Assembly: GCF_021869535.1 (NCBI RefSeq)
Contig: NW_026262690.1
Location: 14,719,001-14,783,000, forward strand
Length of the DNA: 64,000 nt
Source of the DNA: Mytilus californianus
Taxonomy: Eukaryota; Mollusca; Bivalvia; Mytilida; Mytilidae
Reading direction: 5' to 3'
Position numbers and translations under genes: made by a program. This document shows positions 10,634 to 21,592 of this stretch, in pieces; the stretch's first letter is position 1; every line of letters begins with the position of its first letter. The notes beneath the pieces are model-generated. The model ran no database searches and was not told the DNA's origin. It saw nothing but the letters and a program-made list of their open reading frames with translations.

Positions 10634-11026
10634 AGTGAAAACAAAATACTGAAATATGTAATTCATTTTGTACCACATAGACATATAATTCTGGCTTCTT
10701 TAGTGTTGAAAGGTGAACTGCCTGACAGTACTCTCTAGATAGAATTTCTAAGTCACTCAGAAATATTTTTTTTTATATAAATGGTACTGATATAGTGCAG
10801 ACTACTACAAGAAAATCAAAAATCAAATTCCTTTTTCTTCTCTGTGTGAAAATTCTATCTCACTTATTGCTACCATTACAGTTTATCAAATACTTTCTTG
10901 TAAACAAAAAATTAACTATAAGTTTTGTAACTAACATCAATTTATAAAAAAAAATATGAACTGTAATGTATAGTACACCACCTATTTAAATGAGTCAAGA
11001 AATATTTAGATTCAATTTAAATTCAA
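10634..11026. other. Intronic AT-rich sequence, nothing recognised
   Basis: No exon or repeat boundary seen. Confidence 0.4.
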
Positions 11027-11296
11027 ACAATGGAGTACATTGGAAACTAATACTCTACGTTTCTATCTTTGGAATCATAGAATTACAATCAGTACACTAG
11101 AAAATTATTTTTAGTCACATTTTGCCTGATTAAAGCCCATTACGATTGTAGAGATATCTTTATAAATCTTAGTTATTTGTTAAGAAGATAATATTTCAGC
11201 CTAAAATTAAAAAAAAAAGTAGAGACACAATTCTGTAAATGACTATCTAATTTCTCAGGGTTTTTTCTGCAATTTTGACACTTAGCATTAAAACAA
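11027..11296 (+). repeat. 270-bp duplication, copy 1
   Basis: Nearly identical to 11886-12157. I saw only a handful of differences (A-run length near 11210, 'ttttttctg' against 'tctttctg' near 11265). The similarity starts at 'acaatggagtacattgg' and stops at 'gcattaaaacaa'. No terminal repeats or coding potential; low divergence indicates a recent event. Confidence 0.95.
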
Positions 11297-11764
11297 CTTA
11301 ATATATGTTGTAAATATCATGCATTTTCTTCTTTCAAACTATGAATGTCTACAGTAAGTTAACAGATCATTTTATGACATTTCTGTTTAAAATGACAATT
11401 CAATAGTATAAAATTTCAGTTTAATGTCTTTGGAAACATGGTGGTCTTTCCTAAGGATTCTTTTACCCATGAAATAAAAACCAGGAGAACCTTAAGACCA
11501 CTGATACATATTACTTTAGAATCCTGACAAGAAAGCCTCTAAATGTACAACCCTGATCCTCTGTTAACCATGTTATTATCTCAAATATCACTCAAATAAA
11601 TACCAAAAATCTAAATCAAAAAATCTATATAATATACAAGAGATAAGTCTGCAACACTATGTCAACAATAGTATTAATATGTCTCTGCTAGGTATTTGTG
11701 ATAATGCATTTTTTTTGGGGAATAAATAGAGAAGGAAGCTTAATACATCTTTCACAATAACTGT

Positions 11765-12240
11765 AGTTTGTAAAATTATTTTATTTACAGTCTGACTATG
11801 TTAGATGAACTTGTTTGAAAAATTATTTTAGATCAAGACTAGACTTTTCTGGATAAACTAGTTTGTAAAATTATTTTAGGTGCATACAATGGAGTACATT
11901 GGAAACTAATACTCTACGTTTCTATCTTTGGAATCATAGAATTACAATCAGTACACTAGAAAATTATTTTTAGTCACATTTTGCCTGATTAAAGCCCATT
12001 ACGATTGTAGAGATATCTTTATAAATCTTAGTTATTTGTTAAGAAGATAATATTTCAGCCTAAAATAAAAAAAAAAAAAGTAGAGACACAATTCTGTAAA
12101 TGACTATCTAATTTCTCAGGGTTCTTTCTGCAATTTTGACACTTAGCATTAAAACAATGTTGGATTTGTTGGATAAACTAGTATGTAATATTATTTAAGG
12201 TACCAACCGACTTTGTTGGAGAAACTAGTTTGTAACAGTA
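11765..12240 (+). repeat. Degenerate AT-rich tandem repeat, split by the duplication
   Basis: The wording 'gataaactagtttgtaa' with 'attatttta' occurs near 11857, 12173 and 12219, and in degraded form near 11770-11830. The 272-bp copy 2 sits between two repeat units and so appears to have inserted into this array. Confidence 0.65.
11886..12157 (+). repeat. 270-bp duplication, copy 2 (272 bp)
   Basis: Partner of 11027-11296 in direct orientation, offset 859 bp. The sequence between the two copies is not duplicated, so this is not a simple tandem duplication of the whole interval. Confidence 0.95.
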
Positions 12241-13541
12241 CTATAGTATAAATTACTGTGTAAACTTTTTGTTGTTGTAATCATACCATTAAGCTGGGTT
12301 TCAATGTGACAACTACTTATTTCTTTCTCATTACAATGTTACAACACCTTAAGATGAAAATCTAAAAGCAAATTAAAAACAAACAAACACTTGTGTTTTT
12401 GACACATTGAATTCTTCTACTGCCTGGCAACCAAATCATTTTGAAATGTTTAATTTAAAATTAAATAATGACACTTTTAATTTATATCAATAAATTTTAC
12501 CAAATGTCAGTTTTTAAGCCTGTTTTAGCTAAAAAGTTTAAATGGAAATTCATTGTCATTTCTGTGGTTTATTGTAATATTTGGAGGATATTTATGGCAG
12601 ATTGATACAATCTCTACCCTACAAACTTAACCCTACAATATCAACTGGTCCTCCTATTTATCATGTAACTTCTTCTCAGCAAGACAAACATGCCAGGCAC
12701 TTTGATGTAATAGTTGTTTATACTGTCTGTAACAAGGGAAATGTAGTGGACAGCAACCAATCAATCAAAAGTAAAAAAAAAAGTCAAATATTTCAATAAT
12801 GGCTGGGTTGTGTATAAATTTGAGAGGCAATATAAATGCTGATGGCACTGGAATTTAATATGTTTTAAATGTAAGATTATAAAAGTGATATTGATTTCTA
12901 CAAATGAGCAAAACTGAAAAAAAACTGCAGTCTCCCAGAAGATATTATCTAAAATGGGTAATCTCCATAGAGAAAGCTGATGAACATTGAGTAAGTTTCA
13001 TCAGATTGAGCAATGTCCCACTTGATCAGAACAGAATATAATCAAAATTAAACATTTGAGTAAACTTATGTTATTTAGCACCATTGTTAAAATAAAATTT
13101 TTAAGGGAAAAAAATCGTTTTCTTTCATTTGAATATCATTGTGATATTTCAATAGAGATCTTAAATCATTTTTTTGAATCCATAATTGAGGAAAGTGTAT
13201 ACATACCTTTTAAACATCCTGAATATGCATGAAATATTGGCTGCTAAACATTTTAACCCAATACACAATCAATCATTGTCATTAAAAAATAACTAAATGG
13301 ATGATTTTAAGTTGTTTGTAATGGCATGGAAGTATTATACCTCTATGATTATGGAAATTAAACACAGAATTTTAATCTTCTATCATTCAGGCAAATTTTT
13401 ATAAAAATTATACCATATCTAATGGAAATAAATGTAAAGATGCCTCTTGTTTGTTTGTGTCACTTGGTTGCTGTATATATCAAGTGCCATTCAGTTTCTG
13501 TCTCAAATATTATAAAATATCAATAAACTCATCATATATAC
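12241..13541. other. Intronic sequence, nothing recognised
   Basis: AT-rich. The open frame at 12581-12799 has no splice context or recognisable product. Confidence 0.4.
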
Positions 13542-13717
13542 CTGGGTTGCGTTCAATATCATAGTGGCTACATAGGGCTACATAGATTTATGACTATTGA
13601 ACATGCAGCTAGCCTAGCTGCTACATAGATATTGATAGCAACTAGGCTAGCTACTCATTCAGTAGAAAAAAATCTACGTAGCACTACGTAGCCGCTACGA
13701 TATTGAACATAACCCAG
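13541..13717. mobile_element. Foldback MITE, about 176 bp
   Basis: The ends 'cctgggtt' and 'aacccagg' are perfect inverse complements. The arms continue with 'gttcaatatc', 'gtggctac', 'atag.gctacatagat' on the left and 'atctacgtagcactacgtag', 'ccgctac' and 'gatattgaac' on the right. The centre has a second short inverted pair ('gctagcctagctgc' against 'aactaggctagct'). Target duplication was not resolved. No coding capacity. Confidence 0.85.
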
Positions 13718-14088
13718 GCTTAATTTTGGTTATTTGTGTCATTGGATGTATGGATGTATCCATCAGAAACACCTCATTTCTCTTTTTCCCCCCAGTACAT
13801 TTTTGTCATCATATGTGCATGTATAATTAATAACTACTATTAATTATCAGTGAACCCTTTTTATATTATTATCAGTTAATATTGATAACTCAAGATTCTT
13901 TTTTGGTACCATATTCTTTGTATTCTTACAGGAATTAAAGATCCGCAGCGTTCATAAAAAGCTTATACAAAGAAATTGTTTATTAATCATCCAAATTAGA
14001 AATTCAGAAATAAGTTGTATATTGATCACCCAACAAAGAAACCCATAACTGATAGAAGTAAGAGTATACAGAAAATTTCTTTCGAATA

Positions 14089-14160
14089 TAAAGATGTGGT
14101 ATGAGTGCAAATGAGACAACTATCCAACAGAGTGTAAGCACTCTATAAAAATACCTATCC
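14089..14160 (+). repeat. Fragment of the 'gatgtggtatgagtgc' dispersed repeat
   Basis: Contains 'gatgtggtatgagtgcaaat' and 'gagacaac', the start of the family seen in longer form at 42169-42345 and 63478-64000. Truncated after about 70 bp. Confidence 0.75.
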
Positions 14161-14211
14161 TTAGGGAAGATAACTCTTACTCAGAATTACTACACTTCAC
14201 GCACATGTGTC

Positions 14212-14787
14212 AATAAAATGCTTCGCTGAGCACAGCCTGATACGACCGCAGAGGTCAAACCCTGAACAGTTTGGGCAAATTTGGACACAATATTCAAGCT
14301 TGATACTGTCTGAATTTGGATTGTGATCATATTTTTGACATAATATAGGTTTCTGACACAAAATAAATGTGGTCAAAGATCTAACAAATCTATTGCGCAA
14401 TACTGTGCAATTGAAGATTTCTTCTTGAAACTTTTCAAAAATTCGAAATTTGAAAAATTTTGAAAAAAAAATATGAATCCCTTAAAAAAAAATTGGGGAA
14501 AAAAATCCCCCCCCCCCCCAACTTTTTGCCCCCCCCCCCTCCCCCCTTGGAGCAATAATCCCAAAACTCAATCCCAGCCTTTCCTTTGTAGTATGGAACA
14601 TTGTAGTACAATTCCAGAGAGATCCATACACTTAAATTGGCCCATAATTCCTAAACTGTTGGCCCCATAACCCCTAAAATGAATCCCAACCTTCTACTTG
14701 TAGTATTTAACATTGTGGTACAATTTCAGAGCAATCGAAATACTTATACACAAGCTATTAAAATTTTTTTGCGGGCGTATAAAAATA
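14212..14787 (+). mobile_element. 'tacgaccgca' element, copy 2
   Basis: The left end 'cttcgctgagcacagcc' plus 'tacgaccgcagaggt' is followed by the family's 'cctgaacag', 'gtttctgacacaaa' and 'attgcgcaatactgtgcaat' blocks. A poly-C run (14507-14546) is followed by the shortened 3' repeat, and the element ends 'gcgggcgtataaaaa'. It is shorter than copies 3-5 because most of the 3' internal repeats are missing. Same direction as all other copies. Confidence 0.8.
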
Positions 14788-14819
14788 GTGGTACAATTGA
14801 GAAAAATAAAAGAACAGAG

Positions 14820-15260
14820 TTCCAATGTCACCCACCTTGCACATATCTTACCTGTTCAGGGGCAATAGCTACACAAAACGTTTTTTTTTGTTCTTTAAAA
14901 ACTTTTTATAAATATCTTAAGAGAAATGAGGACTTGAGAGAAAATGCAAAGCCCTTTCCAATACAAATTCATATTTCCAAGGTGCATTATCTTTTAAAAA
15001 TATTTGATCTGCACTTATTTTCAACTTGTTGGGACATTGCTGATATAAACCTTAGATATAAATTGATAAAAATCTGGCAAAAATTTAACATGTGTATGTG
15101 AAACTGTTTACAATACAATTTTCCATATAATGAATATTTCCAAGGGGCATAACTCTTTAAAAAAATAATTGATCAGCACTGATTTTCAAATTTGTCGAGA
15201 AAAAAAGTGCCACAGTTTTTCATCTTACTCAATGAATAATCTCTCTCCAATAAAACATTG
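14820..15260 (+). repeat. Dispersed repeat with 'ccaaggggcataactcttt'
   Basis: The phrase at about 15138, and a diverged echo at about 14975 ('ccaaggtgcattatctttt'), suggest a tandem pair of about 163 bp. The phrase recurs at 57610. The plus-strand frame at 14679-15101 crosses the border with the neighbouring element and is not a gene. Confidence 0.6.
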
Positions 15261-17959
15261 TACCATATAAACTGTGCCAGTCATACTGCTAAGCCAGTGA
15301 ACAGATGAAATTCCCTTCAATTAGGTATTTAAGCTTTCAATTTCTATGTGAATGAAACAATTATAACTTTTTCATGTATGCCAACCAGGGCTCAGAATGT
15401 CAAATCATTCATAACAAGGGATATGTGACAATTACATATATTTAATTGTCTAAACAACAGCTCATTTATGTCAACATTTCCCCTTTGATCTGCAAGTAAT
15501 TCTCCAAATTTTCTTTATGTGCTGTTAACAATATAGCTATTGATAGCTATCCGAAAGTTCAAATAAAATTTCATAGCTGATAAGGAAAGTATTGTCTAGA
15601 TAAAAAGAAAGGCTACACAGACATAATTAAGCTATAGATTTAGTAAGTCATTGCTCCACCAATATACAAATGTGTCTATCTGAAAAAAAAATGTAATGTC
15701 ATGAAAAATCTCTACTGATGATAGCTATCCCCAAGTTAGAACAATCCCTTCTCTAACCTTAACCACAATTCCTATTTACCATATCCTTATCCATAATTTC
15801 TACAAATCAACAAAAATATTATTTCAATCAAATTTAGTTTCATGTGGCTCAACTTTTCAATGACAAAAGTACAGTATGAATGGCAGCTATTTAATATGAT
15901 ATAACTTTCTGACTACAGACAGCAATTGTTTACTGCTAACAACACTTAAATTAGTTGAAAGAATTGATATAACAGAACATTTCAGGAAATTGGTTTTTTC
16001 GCAATTTTGACAATGTACAAAAAAAACTACAGACACTGACTTAATCTGATAATGACAAGAAATCAATCCACCCAATAACATTCCAACAAATAACTATTCA
16101 AACAAGTTGTTGAAAAATATAAACTTAGTTTTAGCATCTCAAGATCTAAAACATAACTATATAGTAATTCTCTTGTATTTATCACTTTAACTCTCAGCAT
16201 GTATTTCAAATGAAAACTCTGACAAATTTGATGTTTTTGTGGATAAATCTTAAAACAAGAAATGAGCTGTAAATTGAAGGTAACTATTGTTTAAATTAAG
16301 AAAGCAGCTAAGTACAAATGAAATTGATGTATTAATGAATGCATAGCACTTTCGTGCTTCTTTGACCTGCTACGTTCTGTGCCTATTTTCTAATCTATCA
16401 AGAATCATATGTGCTGAACGGTTAAAGTTTAAAAAGAAATTCATAAGTTAATGCATGGAATCAACACAAAGTGCCATTTTCCAATTTATCAAGAACCATA
16501 ACTCCAGAAATTCAAACGTAACAATCGTCAATTATACCTTCCATTTTGTTTTCAGTAAATTTGGTTGAACATTTCATATTTTTAAAGCTTTGCACAGAAA
16601 CTGTTGACAGATCCTGCCATACTTCACCATTTAAATAACCAGATTTTCCTTTTGAAAACCTGGTTAAAATGTGATTTTTTTATCATGAAAAAATTTTGAT
16701 TTAATTTGGAGACATTTTTTATCTAAACTGAATCAGTGTAAAGGTCACATTTCAATGAACAATGTTGATGCTAAGATGTTCAAGAAACTTTCTTTTCAAT
16801 CTAGAAATTTAATAAAAAGTTGTCGACCTACAATTTTCCCCCCATGAATTATAAGATGTATTAGATCAGCTTGTAGTTTTTACTACAAATTCTGTCAGTT
16901 CTTATTCCTTCCAATATGCCTTACAAATTCAATTGTCTACTTCTACAAAATATAAGTTTATCTACCCATCAAACTATATAATTATATCACAACGTTGGAT
17001 TATAAGGAAGCTCAAAAATAGAATCTGACGGTTTTTATTGCAAACTAACATAATGATATATCACAAACGACAGTATTGAGAAATTGAATTAGTCGACTTA
17101 TTTGTAAAATCCCACAAATCTACTGTAATGACATTCTCTTCATTAAATGAGTAGTCACATCTCAATTCTAGAAATAGACAGAATTTAAATCCTACACATT
17201 CATGTCCCTTTATTCTTGTAAACCTTCTCAGACACCCTGTAAGATGCACTTTTTTATCTGTCTTTTATCCTTAAAGTAATAAAGGAAAGATTTATTATAA
17301 AACCAATTTGTTATATGCATAACTTTTGTTGTTATATGATAATGAGTAGATCTATCATTCTTATTGGTAGCTTTTCTTTTGTATTTCATGTCTTTATTGG
17401 CATATCAATAGGGAATAACCAATACATTAAACTCCAAGGAGCACCTGTTGTAGAATCACCACCTTCTGAAAGGAGTGCACATAGTGCCATCTTTTGTTTT
17501 TCAGTATGTTGATGTTGAAAAGTTATCTGAACTTCAATATCTCAAAATGTGCTCCAAATCCTTACGGATCAAAGTCTCACAATTAACAAATATGAAAAAT
17601 CCTCAAAACTCTGTGTTTATATAGAACAAAACATTGTGTAAAAAAGAAAGTAATGATATGTAAAAGCAAACTTGAATTATTGACACACATGCTCAGAATT
17701 GTTGAAATTTTCATAGAAACAAACCCACAACATTTCAAAATAACATTTTAGCTTGTCTTTATGGAAACAAACTTGAGATCAAATTTTGTTACAATATGTT
17801 AATGTAAACTGTTTCATAACACATGAAGTCCAGATCTACAAATTTGATAACTGTCAAAATTAAGCTATTTAAATATTACCATAACATTTGTATTGTGAAC
17901 TAATTTAGTTACAAATGGTAAATTCTTTTTTGAGTTTCTGAACAGCTGTTAAAAAAAAA
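15261..17959. other. Intronic sequence, mostly unrecognised
   Basis: AT-rich. At 16340-16560 there are two related sentences ('tatcaagaatcata' near 16398 and 'tatcaagaaccata' near 16487, about 89 bp apart), probably an old repeat. Open frames at 15887-16081, 17061-17249 and 17315-17512 have no recognisable product or good splice context. Confidence 0.45.
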
Positions 17960-18190
17960 AAGAGTACACACGCTGAAATGTCTTGCCTGCTTTACTACCA
18001 TTGATTTTATTTTGATAGCCCGAAATATAAAGTTTTAGTACAAGTATCACATTAACTTAACATGATCCAAGAAAATGAGGTCAAGGTCAGATAAACCAAG
18101 CCAGAAATACATGCACATCTTACAATCATTTCATACATTGAACATAGTTGACTTATTATGGGCCGGCACTAAGCCGGTCCATTATATGAT
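17960..18190 (+). mobile_element. Family A element fragment with right-hand hairpin
   Basis: The left part has 'cacacgctgaaatgtcttgc', and a repeat unit follows ('aaaatgaggtcaaggtcaga', 'cttacaatcatttcatacat', 'atagttgac'). It stops at a hairpin (about 18154-18187) built from 'gggccggc', loop 'actaa' and 'gccggtcc', with further pairing outside. The same left part occurs at 28527. Confidence 0.7.
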
Positions 18191-19195
18191 GGGTTTGAGA
18201 TTGTTACATGATTTCTGCGGATCTTTATTATTATTTTCTGTATATGCAAAATTAAAGATTTTAGGTAATTGAAATAAATACATTTTTTTATTAGTTTTTA
18301 TATAAGAAGAAGATGCCAAATACTTATAACAATGAATGTTCATTGTTTTATTATGCACAGAATGCATGTCCCGCATTTGGGGAATTCCCAAACCAGGTTA
18401 TTTTTAGAAATGTAAACATACAAACAACTGGTCGTTGGAACATGGGAAATGATTTCATAGTTTGCGTTTTTTTTCTCAAAATAGTTATATTACATTCTAT
18501 TTTGATTATTATATATACAGTTTTCTTCATTTAGAAGAAAAATCATAATAAAGATATCTTTACTTTCAACGTAATTAAACGATCTCGGGAGTTTTTATAG
18601 TTAACATGTTTCAGTAACTGAAAGTGATTTTCAAACCGCTCAAATATCCACTTGGTGATTGTTAATACTTTGCAATTTTACTGCAACCAAACAGATTGAA
18701 ATGAAAACATTTTGTCAAGGAATTGTCGGTTATTCCGAAGGGAATAATTTGCTATACTGTCTGAAGCTTTTTTTAGTTGTAGTATGTAAGCAGTTTTTTA
18801 GTATGTCGTATACCCAATGAAAATATGAGGGATATGGAGTAAATGCACATGAGACAATATTAATATCAATACATGGTAAAACCCAAATATGGAAAGTTTT
18901 TATTGTTGTCCTTCATCTTCAAGTCACCATGAGGCATTCAACAGTGATCAATATTTCTCATAACTGGTAGTAAGTTCAAGTTGACCCTTCGCATCAGTTC
19001 GAGCAGAATTCATGGTTAAATATCTTAGAGAGCTACATTCCTATTTTTATGACTGTTTGTTGATACTTTTAAATCCCACCAAAACCGAATAGAAATGAAA
19101 TCATTATGTCTAGGATTTCTCAACCTTTACTTAGAGGAATAATTTGACATTTGTTTGCTTTAATATTTTTATATCTTTTGCCAAACGAAGTTTCA
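18191..19195. other. Intronic sequence, nothing firm
   Basis: AT-rich. A weak echo of the 'gatgtgg...gagacaa' family lies at 18832-18860. Open frames here are short and unrecognised. Confidence 0.4.
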
Positions 19196-19518
19196 TCTGT
19201 CCGTCACAAAGTTAAAGTCCATCTATCTGTGGAAGTATTAGTCATAGTTCATGAGATTTTGTTCATAGATGCGTCTTGAATAACCAAGGGGTCCTGATAA
19301 AAATAAGGTAATCTTGACCTACTTATCACATATAAGTGACTGACTAAAGTTTGCGTTAGAGTTCATATCTGAGATACAACTCGTGGAGAAAAAATATTTT
19401 GTCAGTAGATGCGTCTGTAATAGTCAGAATCAAGGGTCCTAAAAAATATGTCATCTTGACATAAAATTCATGGATGAGTAAATGAGGTGAAAGGCTGCGT
19501 TTAAGTCAATATCTGAGA
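19196..19518 (+). repeat. Diverged repeat, left part (split by hAT element)
   Basis: Two related blocks ('agatgcgtcttgaataa' near 19269 and 'agatgcgtctgtaatag' near 19406, about 137 bp apart) with 'tatctgagata' following. A third echo ('agatgcaactttgattg') lies right of the hAT element at 20587, so the array was cut in two by it. Confidence 0.65.
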
Positions 19519-20555
19519 CAGGGCTTCCAAAATTATTTTTAGCCAGCCGTACATTTTATATATTATCCCGATTTTAATCCCTTAAGACTAAATAAATAAA
19601 AGGCAAGTATAGTAATCAGTTGCCGAGTTGGCCATCTGAATGATTGACATTAAAAAAAAAACGATATTAAACTTTCTTTGATTCAAATTCGAAGTTCTGA
19701 CATAAACTGTTAAATTGGCAGTGCATCATTCGAAGTGTGCAACATCAGCGTACTTATATCTGCTTAGACTCTTTATTTGTGCAAAATAACGTTGTCAAAA
19801 ACTTTACTTTCGTTTTTAAATCTAAACCGGATGTTATCTTGACAATGGTAAAACATGGACCAGAGACGGATACGTAAATTCCATGTACGTTTACAAAGCA
19901 TGAATGAGTGTAAGTAGCTCTTTCTACGTTATTTCTTCAAGAAAATATTCGAAATAAACGTGAGATAAAGGTATCAATGACAATTTAAGCATTTTTTGAA
20001 GGAATTAGGATGCATAATTAAATTTCACACCTGCGCACACGTGTACTAGTTCAAACAGAGACACGTCTCTGGTTTAAACAACGTGGTTATGACGATTTTT
20101 CATTTTCACCTTTTTAATTTTTTCATCAAATCATATTTGTAAACGTATTCCTGATAATTTAAATTTTTTTGACTAAATTAATAAGATGCAAACCGCTGAA
20201 ATGTAAGAAAATAACTTTGAATAGACCGATCAATGTCCGGTTCAAAATAGTTTACCTGTCACCTGAACTGGTAAATTGCAGCTGTTCCACAACTAATTAG
20301 CCTTGATTAAAATGAGAAGGTATTAAAGTAGGGGTTGTTTTGATAGTACTTAATGATCATGTCACTTTTATGACCGGAAATGTGTGGCTGTTAAAGGCAA
20401 AAGGTTGGGTCAAAAAGATCGCGAATTATGTTAAAATGACCGTCTCTTAAGCCTTGAAAACTAAAAAGTAGATGTCCGTTTCATGCTTTGCCCAGCCGGA
20501 CTTTTACCGGACATTATACAAATGTCCGGAATATATGACCGTTTTGGAAGCCTTG
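19519..20555. mobile_element. Non-autonomous hAT-type element, 1,037 bp
   Basis: The ends are 'cagggcttccaaaa' (19519-19532) and 'ttttggaagccttg' (20542-20555): inverted repeats matching at 13 of 14 positions, beginning CARGG as in hAT transposons. The element is flanked by a perfect 8-bp direct duplication, 'atctgaga', at 19511-19518 and 20556-20563, the length hAT transposases make. No long open frame, so it needs a transposase supplied elsewhere. Motifs 'ccggac' and 'tgtccgg' recur near the right end. It lies in intron 2, inside an older repeat. Confidence 0.92.
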
Positions 20556-20563
20556 ATCTGAGA

Positions 20564-20879
20564 TGAGGAATACAAATATTTGTCAGTAGATGCAACTTTG
20601 ATTGTCACGAGTTTCAAAATCAAGTCTTGAAAATGAATTAAATGATACTCCATTTAATCAACTGAACTTAAAACATATTCGATTTCATCAACTGCACAAT
20701 TAAGTTATATCTTATGGCATTATCAAAACTTATTGGATTGGACCAGTTCTGGCAATTGAGGATTAAAGTCAACTCAATATACAGATTGTTTATATTATAA
20801 TATTTTTCACTTTTTTTACACCAAAAACCTCTATGTTTTCGGCCCAAAAATTTGGTGTGTGCACCAATTAACTCTCTTG
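20564..20879. other. Right part of the split repeat, then unrecognised
   Basis: 20564-20640 continues the repeat at 19196-19518. The rest is AT-rich with no recognised content. Confidence 0.5.
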
Positions 20880-21590
20880 TTGCTTATATTATACAAGAAA
20901 CAGACCAAATCATGAAAACTTTATATTGACCAATGAACCATACATATGGGGTCAAGGTCAGATGAACACTGCCAGACAGACATGTACACTTTAAAATCAT
21001 TCCATGGATCAAATATAGTTGACATATCAAATATAGTATCTAAGAAACGAACTTTACCAGGAAAACTTAACATTGACCAATGACCATGAAAATGTGGTCA
21101 AGGTCAGATGATACCTGCCAGACAGACATATAAACCTTACAATCATTTCATACACCAAATAAAGTTGACCTATTGCTTAAAGTTTAAGAAAAAAAAGAGA
21201 TATGGACTTGACCACGAAAACTTAACCATGAAATGAGGTTGAGGTCAAGTGAAAACTGTCTGACAGACACGAGGACCATGCAAGGTATGCACATACTAAA
21301 TATAGTTATCCTATAACTCATAATAAGAGAGAAATTAACATTACAAAAAATCTTAACTTTTTTTCAAATAGTCACTTAACCATGAAAATGAGGTCAAGGA
21401 CAAAGGACATATGACAGACGGAAACTTCATAACATAAGGCATCTATATACACAGTATGAAGCATCCAGGTCTTCTACCTTCTGATATATTAAGGTTTTAA
21501 GTAGTTAGTTTACACTGCAGTGGCTGCCGCTGAATGACTATCCCTATGGTGAACTTTCTGCGACAGAAGTCGCAGGCTCAACAATAAAAT
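20880..21590 (+). mobile_element. Family A element with about 140-bp core repeats and terminal hairpin
   Basis: Four diverged core units are visible, marked by 'ggtcaaggtcagatga' near 20951 and 21098, 'gaggttgaggtcaagtga' near 21238 and 'aatgaggtcaaggacaaagg' near 21388. A conserved tail follows ('aagcatccaggtcttctacc', 'gactatccctatgg') and a hairpin, 'ctgcgac' / 'gtcgcag' with a 4-nt loop, at 21558-21575. A tandem core followed by a hairpin tail suggests a Helitron-like non-autonomous element. The class is inference; the structure is visible. Confidence 0.75.
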
Positions 21591-21592
21591 CA

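Noticed and set aside
14840-14860. Minus-strand donor-like 'cag|gtaaga' as a sign of another exon
   Set aside because: No open frame with a matching acceptor precedes it, and it lies at a repeat border.
14679-15101. 140-codon plus-strand frame
   Set aside because: It crosses the right end of a transposon-like element into a different repeat.
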